The notes under the pieces were generated by a model, which was not told where the DNA came from, did no database searches, and saw nothing but the letters and a program-made list of their open reading frames with translations. DNA of 51,923 nt from a virus, in the IMG/VR virus record IMGVR_UViG_3300017996_000002, positions 1 to 51,923 of that record. One strand, 5' to 3'. Position numbers and translations under genes: made by a program. Below, piece by piece: positions 42,497-50,473 of this stretch (positions are counted from its first letter, which is position 1; every line of letters starts with the position of its first letter).

Positions 42497-44113
42497 TTAA
42501 TCCCTCCTATGTCGACCATTTACGATCGTAAAAAGCTGGCGCTTACCGCCTGGGTATATGAGCCCGTCCGTGTGCATCCATGACGAGGGCGAACCCTTTG
42601 CGTAAGGTTGATCAGTCTTCGCGTTGTGACCGACTTGCATACAGCCTTCGTTGATTCCCGGCCCGTGGCCGTGCCCAATCATAGTCTTTTCGCCGATGCG
42701 GCGCATATTCTTAATACTGCCCTTCGAACCATTCGGTCCTTTGTGCCCGTGATATCCGCATTGGATACCTTCAATTATGAGCGACTCGCCGAGCGCGAGC
42801 GCCCGCAGATTCTTTTGCTTGCGCGCCGTGATCAAGAACGGAAACGGGGACGGGTACGAGGGCATACCGTCGACCAACATAGCGCCGTCAACCATAAACT
42901 TAGCGCACCGCAGATAGAAGGCGCGGTTTTTTGTTGCCAGTTTTTTCCAGTCTTTATCTCGCACCCACTGGCGCAAAAAATCGTCGTGATTACACGCGAC
43001 CACGAACGACATTGCCCACGGCGGCGTACGCGTGCCGGCGTAACTGATCGAGAATTTTACTTCCGCCTCGACGTCGTCCATATCCTCGGTAGCTAGGGCT
43101 TGCTCGGCGAACGGGTCGCGGTCCTCATGCGGATTGTGGCTTTGCCCGTCGTCCAAGTCGTGCCACACGAGGCGCCGCGGTCGGTATCGTTCAACTACGC
43201 CCTTGGGTCCGAATGTAGCGACGTCCACGACGGGATCGGCAACCCGGGCGTGAGTATCCCCGAGCACGAGCGCCGCCGGCCTCGGGGCTTTACGGACACC
43301 CGAGGGCGTGAATTTTTTGTCGAAATCGATAAACTCGCCGCGCGAGTTCATATTCAAATGCCGAAGCCAAAAGTACGGCCCTTCGATTTCGACGAGCACG
43401 GCGCCGACCGTATGGTGAAAATCGCCGAGCTTACCCACGCGCGAGCGCGTGTAGTTCTTTTTCGTGATCGCGCCCGTGGTCGTGAGCGCCGCGGCCATCT
43501 TATGCCCGGGCGTCGCTACAGTCTTAAATTGCAACTTCGTGTGTCCGACGATTTTCGACTTCGCGCCAAAGCCTTCAAGGCCGTTGATGGGCTCCGAGGC
43601 CGTCGGGATAATATTTATATCCGCCAAAAACTCAAGGTTTTTGTTGAGCGAACGGCGGACGTTCCATAGATACGGCATGACACGCTCGTCCCACCATTGG
43701 CTCGATTCGTCCCGCGCCGACCATATCGACGTTGGATTGCGGTAGCTCAAGGGCTGGATCAGAAGTTCAGCGTTGAAATGCTTTACGGCATGCATGAGCG
43801 ACGCCCACGCGGCCGGGATAACCGGCGTAGCGTTCTGAGCCGCCGTGATGATAAACGTGGTGCAGTCGGGCCGCAATTCGCGCGTGAAAACGGGGAATTG
43901 TTCCTCGACTACATCGCCGCCGCCGCGCTGCGTTCGAACCTTCGCGCTTTTCGGATTCGTGGTCGAGTAACAATACGATTTTTCGGTGACGCCGGTGCTT
44001 TTCGTCCCGGTCTCTTTAACGCACGCCCAACGCTGGCGGCCGTTTGCGGCGTGCCCATTGCGCAACATGAGCCCGCCGCAGCGAGGGCATTTATACTCAC
44101 CGGATTTTTTCAC
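42497..44113 (-). CDS. T5 A1-like metallophosphoesterase with N-terminal zinc ribbon
   Basis: 538 residues from GTG 44113 (GTGA overlap). Residues 8-31 form a zinc ribbon (YKCPRCGGLMLRNG with RWAC). The middle FIITAAQNATPVIPAAWASL, then NPTSIW, then GEFIDFDKKFTPSGV resembles phage T5 protein A1. Metallophosphoesterase motifs: GDTH (285-288), HD (318-319), NHDD (375-378), GHGHG near 485. T5 A1 is needed for host DNA degradation and the second step of DNA entry. The T5-like assignment is from memory of the family. Confidence 0.75.
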   Translation of the reverse strand: MKKSGEYKCPRCGGLMLRNGHAANGRQRWACVKETGTKSTGVTEKSYCYSTTNPKSAKVRTQRGGGDVVEEQFPVFTRELRPDCTTFIITAAQNATPVIPAAWASLMHAVKHFNAELLIQPLSYRNPTSIWSARDESSQWWDERVMPYLWNVRRSLNKNLEFLADINIIPTASEPINGLEGFGAKSKIVGHTKLQFKTVATPGHKMAAALTTTGAITKKNYTRSRVGKLGDFHHTVGAVLVEIEGPYFWLRHLNMNSRGEFIDFDKKFTPSGVRKAPRPAALVLGDTHARVADPVVDVATFGPKGVVERYRPRRLVWHDLDDGQSHNPHEDRDPFAEQALATEDMDDVEAEVKFSISYAGTRTPPWAMSFVVACNHDDFLRQWVRDKDWKKLATKNRAFYLRCAKFMVDGAMLVDGMPSYPSPFPFLITARKQKNLRALALGESLIIEGIQCGYHGHKGPNGSKGSIKNMRRIGEKTMIGHGHGPGINEGCMQVGHNAKTDQPYAKGSPSSWMHTDGLIYPGGKRQLFTIVNGRHRRD

Positions 44114-44304
44114 TTGGGCTTGACCCGGGCGCCACGGGCGAAGCGCGCGGGCTCGTCCGGCACGGATTTAAGCGGGGCATCGACTGTCCGGCGTATGCTG
44201 GCGACAGCGCGCTTGTACGTCGGCGAATACTCGTCGACCGTCTGGCGCATGGATTGCTTGCGAGGTTTATTGATCAAGGTAAATCGCTCCAAGTAGGCAG
44301 ACAT
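44110..44304 (-). CDS. 64-residue basic hypothetical protein
   Basis: Overlaps the A1-like start by GTGA. Hydrophilic and basic (KPRKQSMRQTVDEYSPTYKR, then RRTVDAPLKSVP). Unknown. A second small frame (44267-44359) overlaps its start. Confidence 0.5.
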   Translation of the reverse strand: MSAYLERFTLINKPRKQSMRQTVDEYSPTYKRAVASIRRTVDAPLKSVPDEPARFARGARVKPK

Positions 44305-44359
44305 AGGAAAGGATCGACAACGCGACGATAGCCATTATGAACCGCTCCGAGGATTTCAT
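44267..44359 (-). CDS. 30-residue single-span membrane peptide
   Basis: ATG 44359 overlaps the stop of the upstream membrane-protein gene (ATGA). FIMAIVALSILSYVCLLGAI is one transmembrane helix. It overlaps 44304 by 38 bases. The overlap pattern favours a real gene, but its size limits confidence. Confidence 0.4.
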   Translation of the reverse strand: MKSSERFIMAIVALSILSYVCLLGAIYLDQ

Positions 44360-44622
44360 CGCTTGCGGTACTTCCACATAAAGAACAACCACGCCGCATT
44401 ACCGGCAACGATGCAAAGGCCGCCGGCAAAACTTAGCCATTGGGCCAAGTGGGGATAATAGTACAGATTCCAGAATCCCCAAAGGGTCATCGCCGCCGTT
44501 GCGAATTTGGACACACCGCGGGCTTGTTTGTCTTTCATGATCGCGCGTACGTGCATCCAAATGGATGCCCCGCCTAAGAATTCAAACGCTCCATTAACCG
44601 CGTCGGGTATCTGTACGATCAT
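44356..44622 (-). CDS. small multi-span membrane protein
   Basis: 88 residues with two or three hydrophobic spans (AATAAMTLWGFWNLYYYPHL, then LSFAGGLCIVAGNAAWLFFM). RGVSKF..AAMTLWGFWN resembles PQ-loop-like phage proteins. Overlaps the HD gene stop by ATGA. Transport of a nucleotide-related solute is only a guess from its neighbours. Confidence 0.6.
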   Translation of the reverse strand: MIVQIPDAVNGAFEFLGGASIWMHVRAIMKDKQARGVSKFATAAMTLWGFWNLYYYPHLAQWLSFAGGLCIVAGNAAWLFFMWKYRKR

Positions 44623-45215
44623 CTCGACAACTCGGCGAAGCGGTGCAAAAATGCGTCGCGCGCCGTGCGCGGCGATAGCGCCCTAGCAGAGAACCACGGA
44701 AGCACAAGCGCGAGATTCGCGCGAAACTCAGCCGTAGGCGTCAACCAATCGGCGGTCACGCCCGAGGGCAATAGGTCGCGCGCCTCGATAAAGAGCGCGT
44801 ACCAATCGGCGCATTTTACGCCCGGACTATGTCTCTTGGGCAGCCCGTAATATGCGCGCATGCGAGCTTCTAGAGCTCCCTCCATACGGCGATAATCGGG
44901 CAATAGGGCTTTCCACGGGGTCGCAATGTCGGATACGTACGCCTCGTGTGCATCGTGCATAAGCCCCTCAAAGGGGGTAGCCGGCGCGATTCTGCACTCC
45001 GGAACTTGCGCGACGAGTTGCGAGACAAGTACGCTATGTTCAGCGACCGAGTAGAACTCCCGCGTGTGGCCCGTAAATCGACACTGCATTGACGCCGCGT
45101 GTGCGATTTCCTCGATATCGAAATGCGGGGCGGCTATGTAGAAACGGCGGCCTTTCACCGTTTGGATAAATAAATTTTTCTCTTTTTCCAAATACAGATC
45201 GGCGGCTTGCTGCAT
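44619..45215 (-). CDS. HD-domain phosphohydrolase (YfbR/DatZ-like)
   Basis: 198 residues. FDIEEIAHAASMQCRFTGHT, then FYSVAEHSVLVSQLVA, then EGLMHDAHEAYVSDIATPWK holds the HD-type metal site: H of AEHS, HD of MHDAHE, and a later D (VKCADWYALFIEARD). Relatives remove phosphates from deoxynucleotides, and DatZ of 2-aminoadenine phages removes dATP. First gene of the embedded cassette, with GGAG before ATG 45215 and the operator promoter at 45242 upstream. Confidence 0.8.
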   Translation of the reverse strand: MQQAADLYLEKEKNLFIQTVKGRRFYIAAPHFDIEEIAHAASMQCRFTGHTREFYSVAEHSVLVSQLVAQVPECRIAPATPFEGLMHDAHEAYVSDIATPWKALLPDYRRMEGALEARMRAYYGLPKRHSPGVKCADWYALFIEARDLLPSGVTADWLTPTAEFRANLALVLPWFSARALSPRTARDAFLHRFAELSR

Positions 45216-45241
45216 ACGTTACTCCGTTTTATGGTTTTCGC

Positions 45242-45270
45242 ACGTTAGCGGAAACTGACCGAGGCGTCAA
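45242..45270 (-). promoter_or_regulatory. operator-bearing promoter inside the structural operon
   Basis: Perfect TGAC-N6-GTCA at 45256-45269. Reading leftward: TTGACG (45270-45265), 17 bases, TAACGT (45247-45242; a weak -10). The -35 overlaps the portal stop codon. Drives 45215 onward without needing the late promoter. Confidence 0.6.
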
Positions 45271-46946
45271 CTCTTATTCTTAGCCGCTTTCGCCGCGAGC
45301 TTCGCTTCATGCTTGCGGTCAAGATCGTTTTGCTCGGCCTCGTGCGCGCGGTCCTTGTCGTTTTCCGCCGTCGGGTCCGCCTCGGGCGTGACGTTCGGGT
45401 CCACTTCAAGCTCGGGGTCTTCGGGTTCCTCGGGCTCGGGCGCCTTGCCGCTCAAATTCGAGTAGCCTGACTGCGGATCGTTCTGCAAGCGCGCTCGCGC
45501 CTCGTCCGGAGTAATGACGCTGTTCGTGATGTACGCGACATCCATATCGGCGTCAGACTTGCGAATCTCGCTCGATTCCTTGACCGTCGGGTCAGATAGC
45601 GATTCCCATTCGTAGCCGATATCGTCGTCAACTTCGCCGAACAAATCGCACTGCACGGCGATCAACAGCGTGTCGTAATGCGGTCCATAGAACTTGTTCT
45701 GAAACGCGCCGATCCAATCGTACCAACACGTAATCTCGCCCTCGCCCGTAGCGCCCAAGCCGGTCGGCGTAATGCCGAATAACTTGATCAATGGGATGTG
45801 GCCGGGAGACGCCATATGTTCTTGAGACTGAGCCTGTAGCTCGCTCAGGCCGGCAATGGGCGTATTGACTTGTACAAGCTCCTCGGAGTCCTTGTCGATC
45901 GCACCCACGCCTTGATTATTGCGACCTTGCACGAACAACTGTAGGCGGCGTAAGAGCCCATCGCCCGCCTCGGGACCGGCGCCTTCTTCGAGCGTGCTTT
46001 GCAGATTCGTCGAAAGCATCGTGATCGAAAAATTATTGACTAGATCATTGACGGCTTTGCGCGTGCGTAGCCACATGGACACGTACGGCTGCATAAGCTG
46101 ACTGAGCGAGATACCGCCGAAGTTGTACGCGGGCTTGAGTAGATCCGGAACCTCGCGACCGACGAACGTAAGGCAACGGGTCGCGTGCGTCTTGCGGCCC
46201 ATGATATACCATGATTGCGGCTTGTAAAAATCGTCGCGCTCGGGATACATCGCGTTCCACGAAAACGGCGTTGACCAATACGGCTCAATGCATTGGAGTG
46301 AGAGCAACGAGCCCTTAGCGATACCCTCGGGCGTGTACTCTAGCGGTAGCTGGCGCTTTTCGTCGCTCGTCTGCCCTTTGATGTTCAGGACGATTTGAGC
46401 GCGGCCGAATTCCCCATCGAGAAGCGCGGCCCGCTCGAACAGTTCGCGGACCTTCAATTCTTTCATGCGCGCGTCGATTTGCGCGATCTTGGCCGACTTG
46501 TCGCCGCCGGATTTCGAAACATGCTTGAGCCATTTGCGCGTCATTTCCGTTGACGTCGTTTCGGCCGGCGCGCGGAACTCGCTTATCTGCGTCAATTCCG
46601 CGAGATACGGATAGCCCGGGAAGAACAGCCCGCAGCCTAGCGCGTTGAATTGGTTGAGCCACCCGAAGACGGGCGCCGCCGAGTCAAGGGCCATTTCTGG
46701 CGCCTCGTCCATTGCGAGCTTGAGCCCGGTTTCAGCGGTCGGCTTGACGCTCGGCCGCACACCCGGGGGAAGCTCGGGCGCCTTGTATTCGGTCCACGTA
46801 CGCGCGTCCGGAGCCATTGCCGCGGCCGTCTGTTCGAGCAGCGCGCGACTGATAAAAAACGGCTTTTTCTTCGGCGCCTCGGGTGCGACAACGACGGGCG
46901 CGGGCGCAAGCCAGCGGGCTAAACGGGTGCGTAGTTTGGTGAGCAT
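45267..46946 (-). CDS. portal protein, DUF1073-type
   Basis: 559 residues from ATG 46946; TTG 46982 just after the terminase stop is the alternative. NQFNALGCGLFFPGYPYLAE, then STEMTRKWLKH, then IQCIEPYWSTPFSWNAMYPE-like and VNDLVNNFSITMLSTNLQST, then GITPTGLGATGEGEITCWYD fit DUF1073 portals. The C-terminal 80 residues are acidic and disordered. Dodecameric DNA port of the head. Confidence 0.85.
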   Translation of the reverse strand: MLTKLRTRLARWLAPAPVVVAPEAPKKKPFFISRALLEQTAAAMAPDARTWTEYKAPELPPGVRPSVKPTAETGLKLAMDEAPEMALDSAAPVFGWLNQFNALGCGLFFPGYPYLAELTQISEFRAPAETTSTEMTRKWLKHVSKSGGDKSAKIAQIDARMKELKVRELFERAALLDGEFGRAQIVLNIKGQTSDEKRQLPLEYTPEGIAKGSLLSLQCIEPYWSTPFSWNAMYPERDDFYKPQSWYIMGRKTHATRCLTFVGREVPDLLKPAYNFGGISLSQLMQPYVSMWLRTRKAVNDLVNNFSITMLSTNLQSTLEEGAGPEAGDGLLRRLQLFVQGRNNQGVGAIDKDSEELVQVNTPIAGLSELQAQSQEHMASPGHIPLIKLFGITPTGLGATGEGEITCWYDWIGAFQNKFYGPHYDTLLIAVQCDLFGEVDDDIGYEWESLSDPTVKESSEIRKSDADMDVAYITNSVITPDEARARLQNDPQSGYSNLSGKAPEPEEPEDPELEVDPNVTPEADPTAENDKDRAHEAEQNDLDRKHEAKLAAKAAKNKS

Positions 46947-46978
46947 GGGCGGGAGTATGGCGGCCGAGCGTCCGGCCG

Positions 46979-48604
46979 TCAAATTTTACCTAGCAAATCA
47001 TCGCTTATGAAGAACTTAGCCTTGCGCGGGGCAAATGCCATCATAGTTGCATCCGCGAGGTTCGGCGACATAGTACCGTCCGGCTGTTTCTCGACTAGAA
47101 TTTTGCCGGCGTTGTTGATCGTGTATACGGGCTGCGACAATTCGATTATGAGCCGCGGTAGCTCGGCCATGTCACCGTCTATACTGATGATCGAATCCGC
47201 CTCGTACGGCAAGCCCTGCGACGCCTTGAACGATTCTTGGAAGCGGAACCGTAAACCACTCCACCATGCTTGAGCCTTGCGGTTCGCGAAAAAGTCTTCG
47301 TTCTTGCGATCGGTGCCGCGTACGATGCGCTCAGGAAATAGCGGCGACTCGGAACCCCTGAACGCGTGGACGTTGACCGGCCGCCCTTTCGGACGCCCAT
47401 CGGGGCCGCGCTCGGTTCGCTTGTCATTTAGCGCCTTCGCGTCGCCGCGCACACCCGCGCCCATGCCGTCCGCGTCATAATCAAAACTCGTCAGCTTGCG
47501 CTCGTCACATAACAGCATGGCCCGTGCCGTCGATTGATATAGGTCGGAGCCGACACCGGACCATTGCTCGACGTGCTTTAGTAAGATTCCCTTGCGATGC
47601 GCCCATGCGTTTTTATCGCGGCCCTCGTCGGCGATATCGAGCGCCGCGACGTCCGCGCCCGTGGGATCTATGCCGAGCTTTTTGTGCAAGTTGATTGCAG
47701 CCACTACCCATTCATTGCGGATAATGACGCCCTCGACCGAAGACGTATAGCTGATCTCGTACTCAGAACTCCATATGACCGGGTCTAGGCTCGCGCGTTT
47801 TTTGTCGGCCCATTCCTGATCGCGGCGCGGATCATCACGCCACGAAAATGTAAATACTTCTAGTTTGCCCTCGTGCCGTTTTTCGGCGAAGGCGTTCGCC
47901 ATGCCGATCACGCTCGACATGTCTTGACGGCAATCTGTATTCGCGGACAGCGACGCGTCGATTAATTTCGGGTGTTCAATGTGCGCCGATTCGTCGACGA
48001 AAAATATCGCGGTACGTCCGCCGCGGCCGATATTATCGCCGCTCTTGCCGATGATTGTCGACCCGGTCGCGGGGAACAGTAGGCGCATATGAGACGTGCA
48101 ATTCTTATTGCCGATATCCCAATCACCTTTAAAGCGACGCGGCAAATTTTGCGCGAACATGCGGCCCTTATAGAACAGCGAATCAGGATCGCCCGACGCG
48201 TCAACGTTTTCCTCTTTCGCTGAGCCGAAGCCAATCGCGACGTTCTTTCCGAGCACGCAAAGCGAAACGCTGTAGCCCATCGCGAGCCACGATATGCCGA
48301 TATCTCGGGATTTCTCCGTAAGACCGTCTTCTTTCGCTTTCCATTTTCGGTGGATGAAGTCCAGCCATTCGCGCTGACGGGGAAACAGAATGAACGGCAT
48401 GATCACGGGGATTGACGTCCCGGCGTTTTTGGGGTTAACGGTCATGCCCCAATCGCTGATGAAATCGGGGATATGCCCGTCAAGATAGTACGCCTTGATA
48501 CTGGCGAACTCGCGCGTGCTCAAGGCGTTTAGGCGCTTGATCGCGTCGGCGCGCTGGCGATAAATGCTGACATAGTCAGGGTGCTTGTAGTCGAGTTTGG
48601 GCAT
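46979..48604 (-). CDS. terL: terminase large subunit
   Basis: 541 residues. FPRQREWLDFIH, then the Walker-A-like EKSRDIGISW, then TAIFFVDESAHIEHP (Walker B with DE), then a RuvC-like nuclease half starting VAALDIADEGRDKNAWAHR with SFDYDADGMGAGV. It pumps DNA into the prohead and cuts it. First gene of the minus late operon. The small subunit is not adjacent. Confidence 0.9.
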   Translation of the reverse strand: MPKLDYKHPDYVSIYRQRADAIKRLNALSTREFASIKAYYLDGHIPDFISDWGMTVNPKNAGTSIPVIMPFILFPRQREWLDFIHRKWKAKEDGLTEKSRDIGISWLAMGYSVSLCVLGKNVAIGFGSAKEENVDASGDPDSLFYKGRMFAQNLPRRFKGDWDIGNKNCTSHMRLLFPATGSTIIGKSGDNIGRGGRTAIFFVDESAHIEHPKLIDASLSANTDCRQDMSSVIGMANAFAEKRHEGKLEVFTFSWRDDPRRDQEWADKKRASLDPVIWSSEYEISYTSSVEGVIIRNEWVVAAINLHKKLGIDPTGADVAALDIADEGRDKNAWAHRKGILLKHVEQWSGVGSDLYQSTARAMLLCDERKLTSFDYDADGMGAGVRGDAKALNDKRTERGPDGRPKGRPVNVHAFRGSESPLFPERIVRGTDRKNEDFFANRKAQAWWSGLRFRFQESFKASQGLPYEADSIISIDGDMAELPRLIIELSQPVYTINNAGKILVEKQPDGTMSPNLADATMMAFAPRKAKFFISDDLLGKI

Positions 48605-48689
48605 TACGTCGGTCCTATGATCGGCCGGAACGAAGTGAGACGTGCCGGCTTATGGTGAATTGAGCGCCTAGCGTACCAGATCACAAAAC

Positions 48690-48732
48690 TGTGACGCAAG
48701 TCTCGACGCGCCGGTCAGTTTGGGGGTAGGAT
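48690..48732 (+). promoter_or_regulatory. promoter with CGAC-N6-GTCA operator, for repeat protein 2
   Basis: TGTGACG (48690-48696), 7 bases, CGAC-N6-GTCA (48704-48717). TCGACG -35 (48703-48708), 18 bases, TAGGAT (48727-48732). The upstream TCACA-N4-TGTGA (48681-48694) is a further inverted repeat lying between this gene and terL, so late transcription could also be touched. Confidence 0.65.
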
Positions 48733-48764
48733 CGGCGCATCTAACAACCGAAGGAGTTTCCCGC

Positions 48765-49535
48765 ATGACGACGATTAAGAGCTACAAAGGCTTTGACCAA
48801 AATTGGAAATGTCGCGATTTCCAATACACGCTAGGCGGCGAGTACGAGCACTCGGGCGAAATCAAAGCATGTAACGCGGGCTTTCATGCATGCGAATATC
48901 CTCTCGACGTGTTTAATTACTATCCGCCCGCGTCGTCGCGTTTTGCGGAAGTCGAACAATCGGGCGAGTTGAGTCGCGAAGAAGGCGATTCTAAAATCGC
49001 TAGTTCAAAAATCCGCGTAAAAATTCAGCTATCGTTCGGCGATCTTATTAAGGCCGCGATTGATTACACGTTCTCTCGATCCAAACCGGAAGGCGAAAAA
49101 GCCACGGGGGATCAGGGCGCGGCTTCGGCCACGGGCTATCAGGGCGCGGCTTCGGCCACGGGCAATCAGGGCGCGGCTTCGGCCACGGGGGATCAGGGCG
49201 CGGCTTCGGCCACGGGCACTCGCGGCGCGGCTTCGGCCACGGGCAATCAGGGCGCGGCTTCGGCCACGGGCAATCAGGGCACGGCTTCGGCCACGGGCTA
49301 TCAGGGCGCGGCTTCGGCCACGGGCTATCAGGGCGCGGCTTCGGCCACGGGCTATCAGGGCCGAGCGAAAGGAATTCTAGGCTGCGCGCTCTTACTGGTA
49401 GAACGCGACGCTTTCGGCGAGATCATCTCGGCGGCCGGCGCTATCGTCGGTAAGAAAGGGATCAAGCCCGATACGTTTTACATGCTCAAGCGCGGCAAAT
49501 TCGTACAGGCGAAACTTACGTCGATAAAATCATGA
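48765..49535 (+). CDS. nonapeptide-repeat protein 2 with DUF7666-like N-domain
   Basis: 256 residues from ATG 48765 behind AAGGAG. Residues 1-95 ([19 protein letters not shown], then [20 protein letters not shown], then [10 protein letters not shown]) match the DUF7666-like family found in phages and bacteria. Residues 115-195 hold 9 tandem 9-residue units, G-x-Q-G-A-A-S-A-T. The last 55 residues end [16 protein letters not shown], matching the 18827 protein. Function unknown. Confidence 0.8.
   Translation: MTTIKSYKGFDQNWKCRDFQYTLGGEYEHSGEIKACNAGFHACEYPLDVFNYYPPASSRFAEVEQSGELSREEGDSKIASSKIRVKIQLSFGDLIKAAIDYTFSRSKPEGEKATGDQGAASATGYQGAASATGNQGAASATGDQGAASATGTRGAASATGNQGAASATGNQGTASATGYQGAASATGYQGAASATGYQGRAKGILGCALLLVERDAFGEIISAAGAIVGKKGIKPDTFYMLKRGKFVQAKLTSIKS
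49107..49349 (+). repeat. 9 x 27-bp tandem coding repeat
   Basis: Nine in-frame units G-D/Y/N/T-Q/R-G-A/T-A-S-A-T. Period and layout equal those of the 18827 repeats, with most variation at codon 2. Confidence 0.9.
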
Positions 49536-49595
49536 AAATCGTTTCGTGGGCGCGGTTCTGCGCTACTAGGGTCAACTGATTAGGAGCGAGCGCAA

Positions 49596-49721
49596 ATGGA
49601 AATCGTTTTAACTGGTATTTTCTTAGGCTTGTTCGCCGCCCTCGGCATAGTCCGATACACGAACAAGCTGATCACGCCGATGCCTCGGGCACGGCAGAAC
49701 CGTAGAAGGACAACACGATGA
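49596..49721 (+). CDS. 41-residue single-span membrane protein
   Basis: AGGAG precedes ATG 49596. IVLTGIFLGLFAALGIV is one helix, then a basic tail (RARQNRRRTTR). Overlaps the next start by ATGA. Confidence 0.5.
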   Translation: MEIVLTGIFLGLFAALGIVRYTNKLITPMPRARQNRRRTTR

Positions 49722-49954
49722 ACACGAAACGGATCGCCGACCCAATTAAGTTATACGCTCCGCCCGAACTCACGGCGGACACGCCGCCAGTTGCGTTCTC
49801 GACCGACGCCCAGATCGCCGAAGTGGTCGGCGTATACGTCGAGGAAATGCGAGCCCGCGGATTTACGATCGGCCCCGAGCATGCCGACGTACTCGCGCAA
49901 GCCGCCCGCATATTCGACGTGTGGCGCGTCGCGTTCGCCCGGGTGCGGTCATGA
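49718..49954 (+). CDS. 78-residue hypothetical protein
   Basis: ATG 49718 in an ATGA overlap. Pro-rich start, then a helical VVGVYVEEMRARGFTIGPEH and VLAQAARIFDVWRVAFARV. Unknown; coupled to both neighbours. Confidence 0.55.
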   Translation: MNTKRIADPIKLYAPPELTADTPPVAFSTDAQIAEVVGVYVEEMRARGFTIGPEHADVLAQAARIFDVWRVAFARVRS

Positions 49955-50151
49955 GTACAGAACCGCGCCCGGTCGAGGGGTGGGCGTTCCCCCATGGTTG
50001 CAAGGACGCGCATTTCTTCCAAGCGAACGCAACGAGCCTATGCGGCAAGTGGCGTTGGCTCGGGGCGATCGACGGGGGCGCGGGAGCATCGAAGGATTGC
50101 CCGCTATGCCGGCGCAAGCTCGACGCTCGGGCCGCAGCCGCGAGCCGATAA
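49951..50151 (+). CDS. 66-residue zinc-binding-like protein
   Basis: ATG 49951 (ATGA overlap). EGWAFPHGCKDAHFFQ, then LCGKW, then KDCPLCRRKLDARA, with Cys/His spacing suggesting one zinc site. Function unknown. Confidence 0.55.
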   Translation: MSTEPRPVEGWAFPHGCKDAHFFQANATSLCGKWRWLGAIDGGAGASKDCPLCRRKLDARAAAASR

Positions 50152-50180
50152 CTCTAACACCGTTGACGAGGGCCGCAAGT

Positions 50181-50450
50181 ATGAGTAAAAACGTAATCAT
50201 GAAATGCCAGTGCCCTAATTGTTTTCCTGTCGCACCCGAACTGCCGCGGCCCGAGTCCAAGGGCGCCGCAATCGATAGGATGCTACGCGCTCACGGGTAT
50301 TTCACGCTCACGAACTTGAACGGTGACCGGATGTACTTTTATCCTCGGGGCGGGATACCCGCGAACGTCGGCGCCTATCTCAGCGTCGGCGACAATCTTC
50401 TGTTTCTTCGCGATTTCCTGATCACTCAAGCGCGCGTGGGCGCGGTATGA
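50181..50450 (+). CDS. 89-residue hypothetical protein
   Basis: ATG 50181 starts MSKNVIMKCQCPNCFPVAPE, with three clustered Cys, then ESKGAAIDRMLRAHGYFTLT, GDRMYFYPRGG and SVGDNLLFLRDFL. No family recognised. Last clear plus gene before the minus fibre cassette. Confidence 0.55.
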   Translation: MSKNVIMKCQCPNCFPVAPELPRPESKGAAIDRMLRAHGYFTLTNLNGDRMYFYPRGGIPANVGAYLSVGDNLLFLRDFLITQARVGAV

Positions 50451-50473
50451 CGTTAGTCGAGGCGCGGTATCGC

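Noticed and set aside
49532-49579. 15-codon frame overlapping the stop of repeat protein 2
   Set aside because: Too short and without features beyond the overlap.
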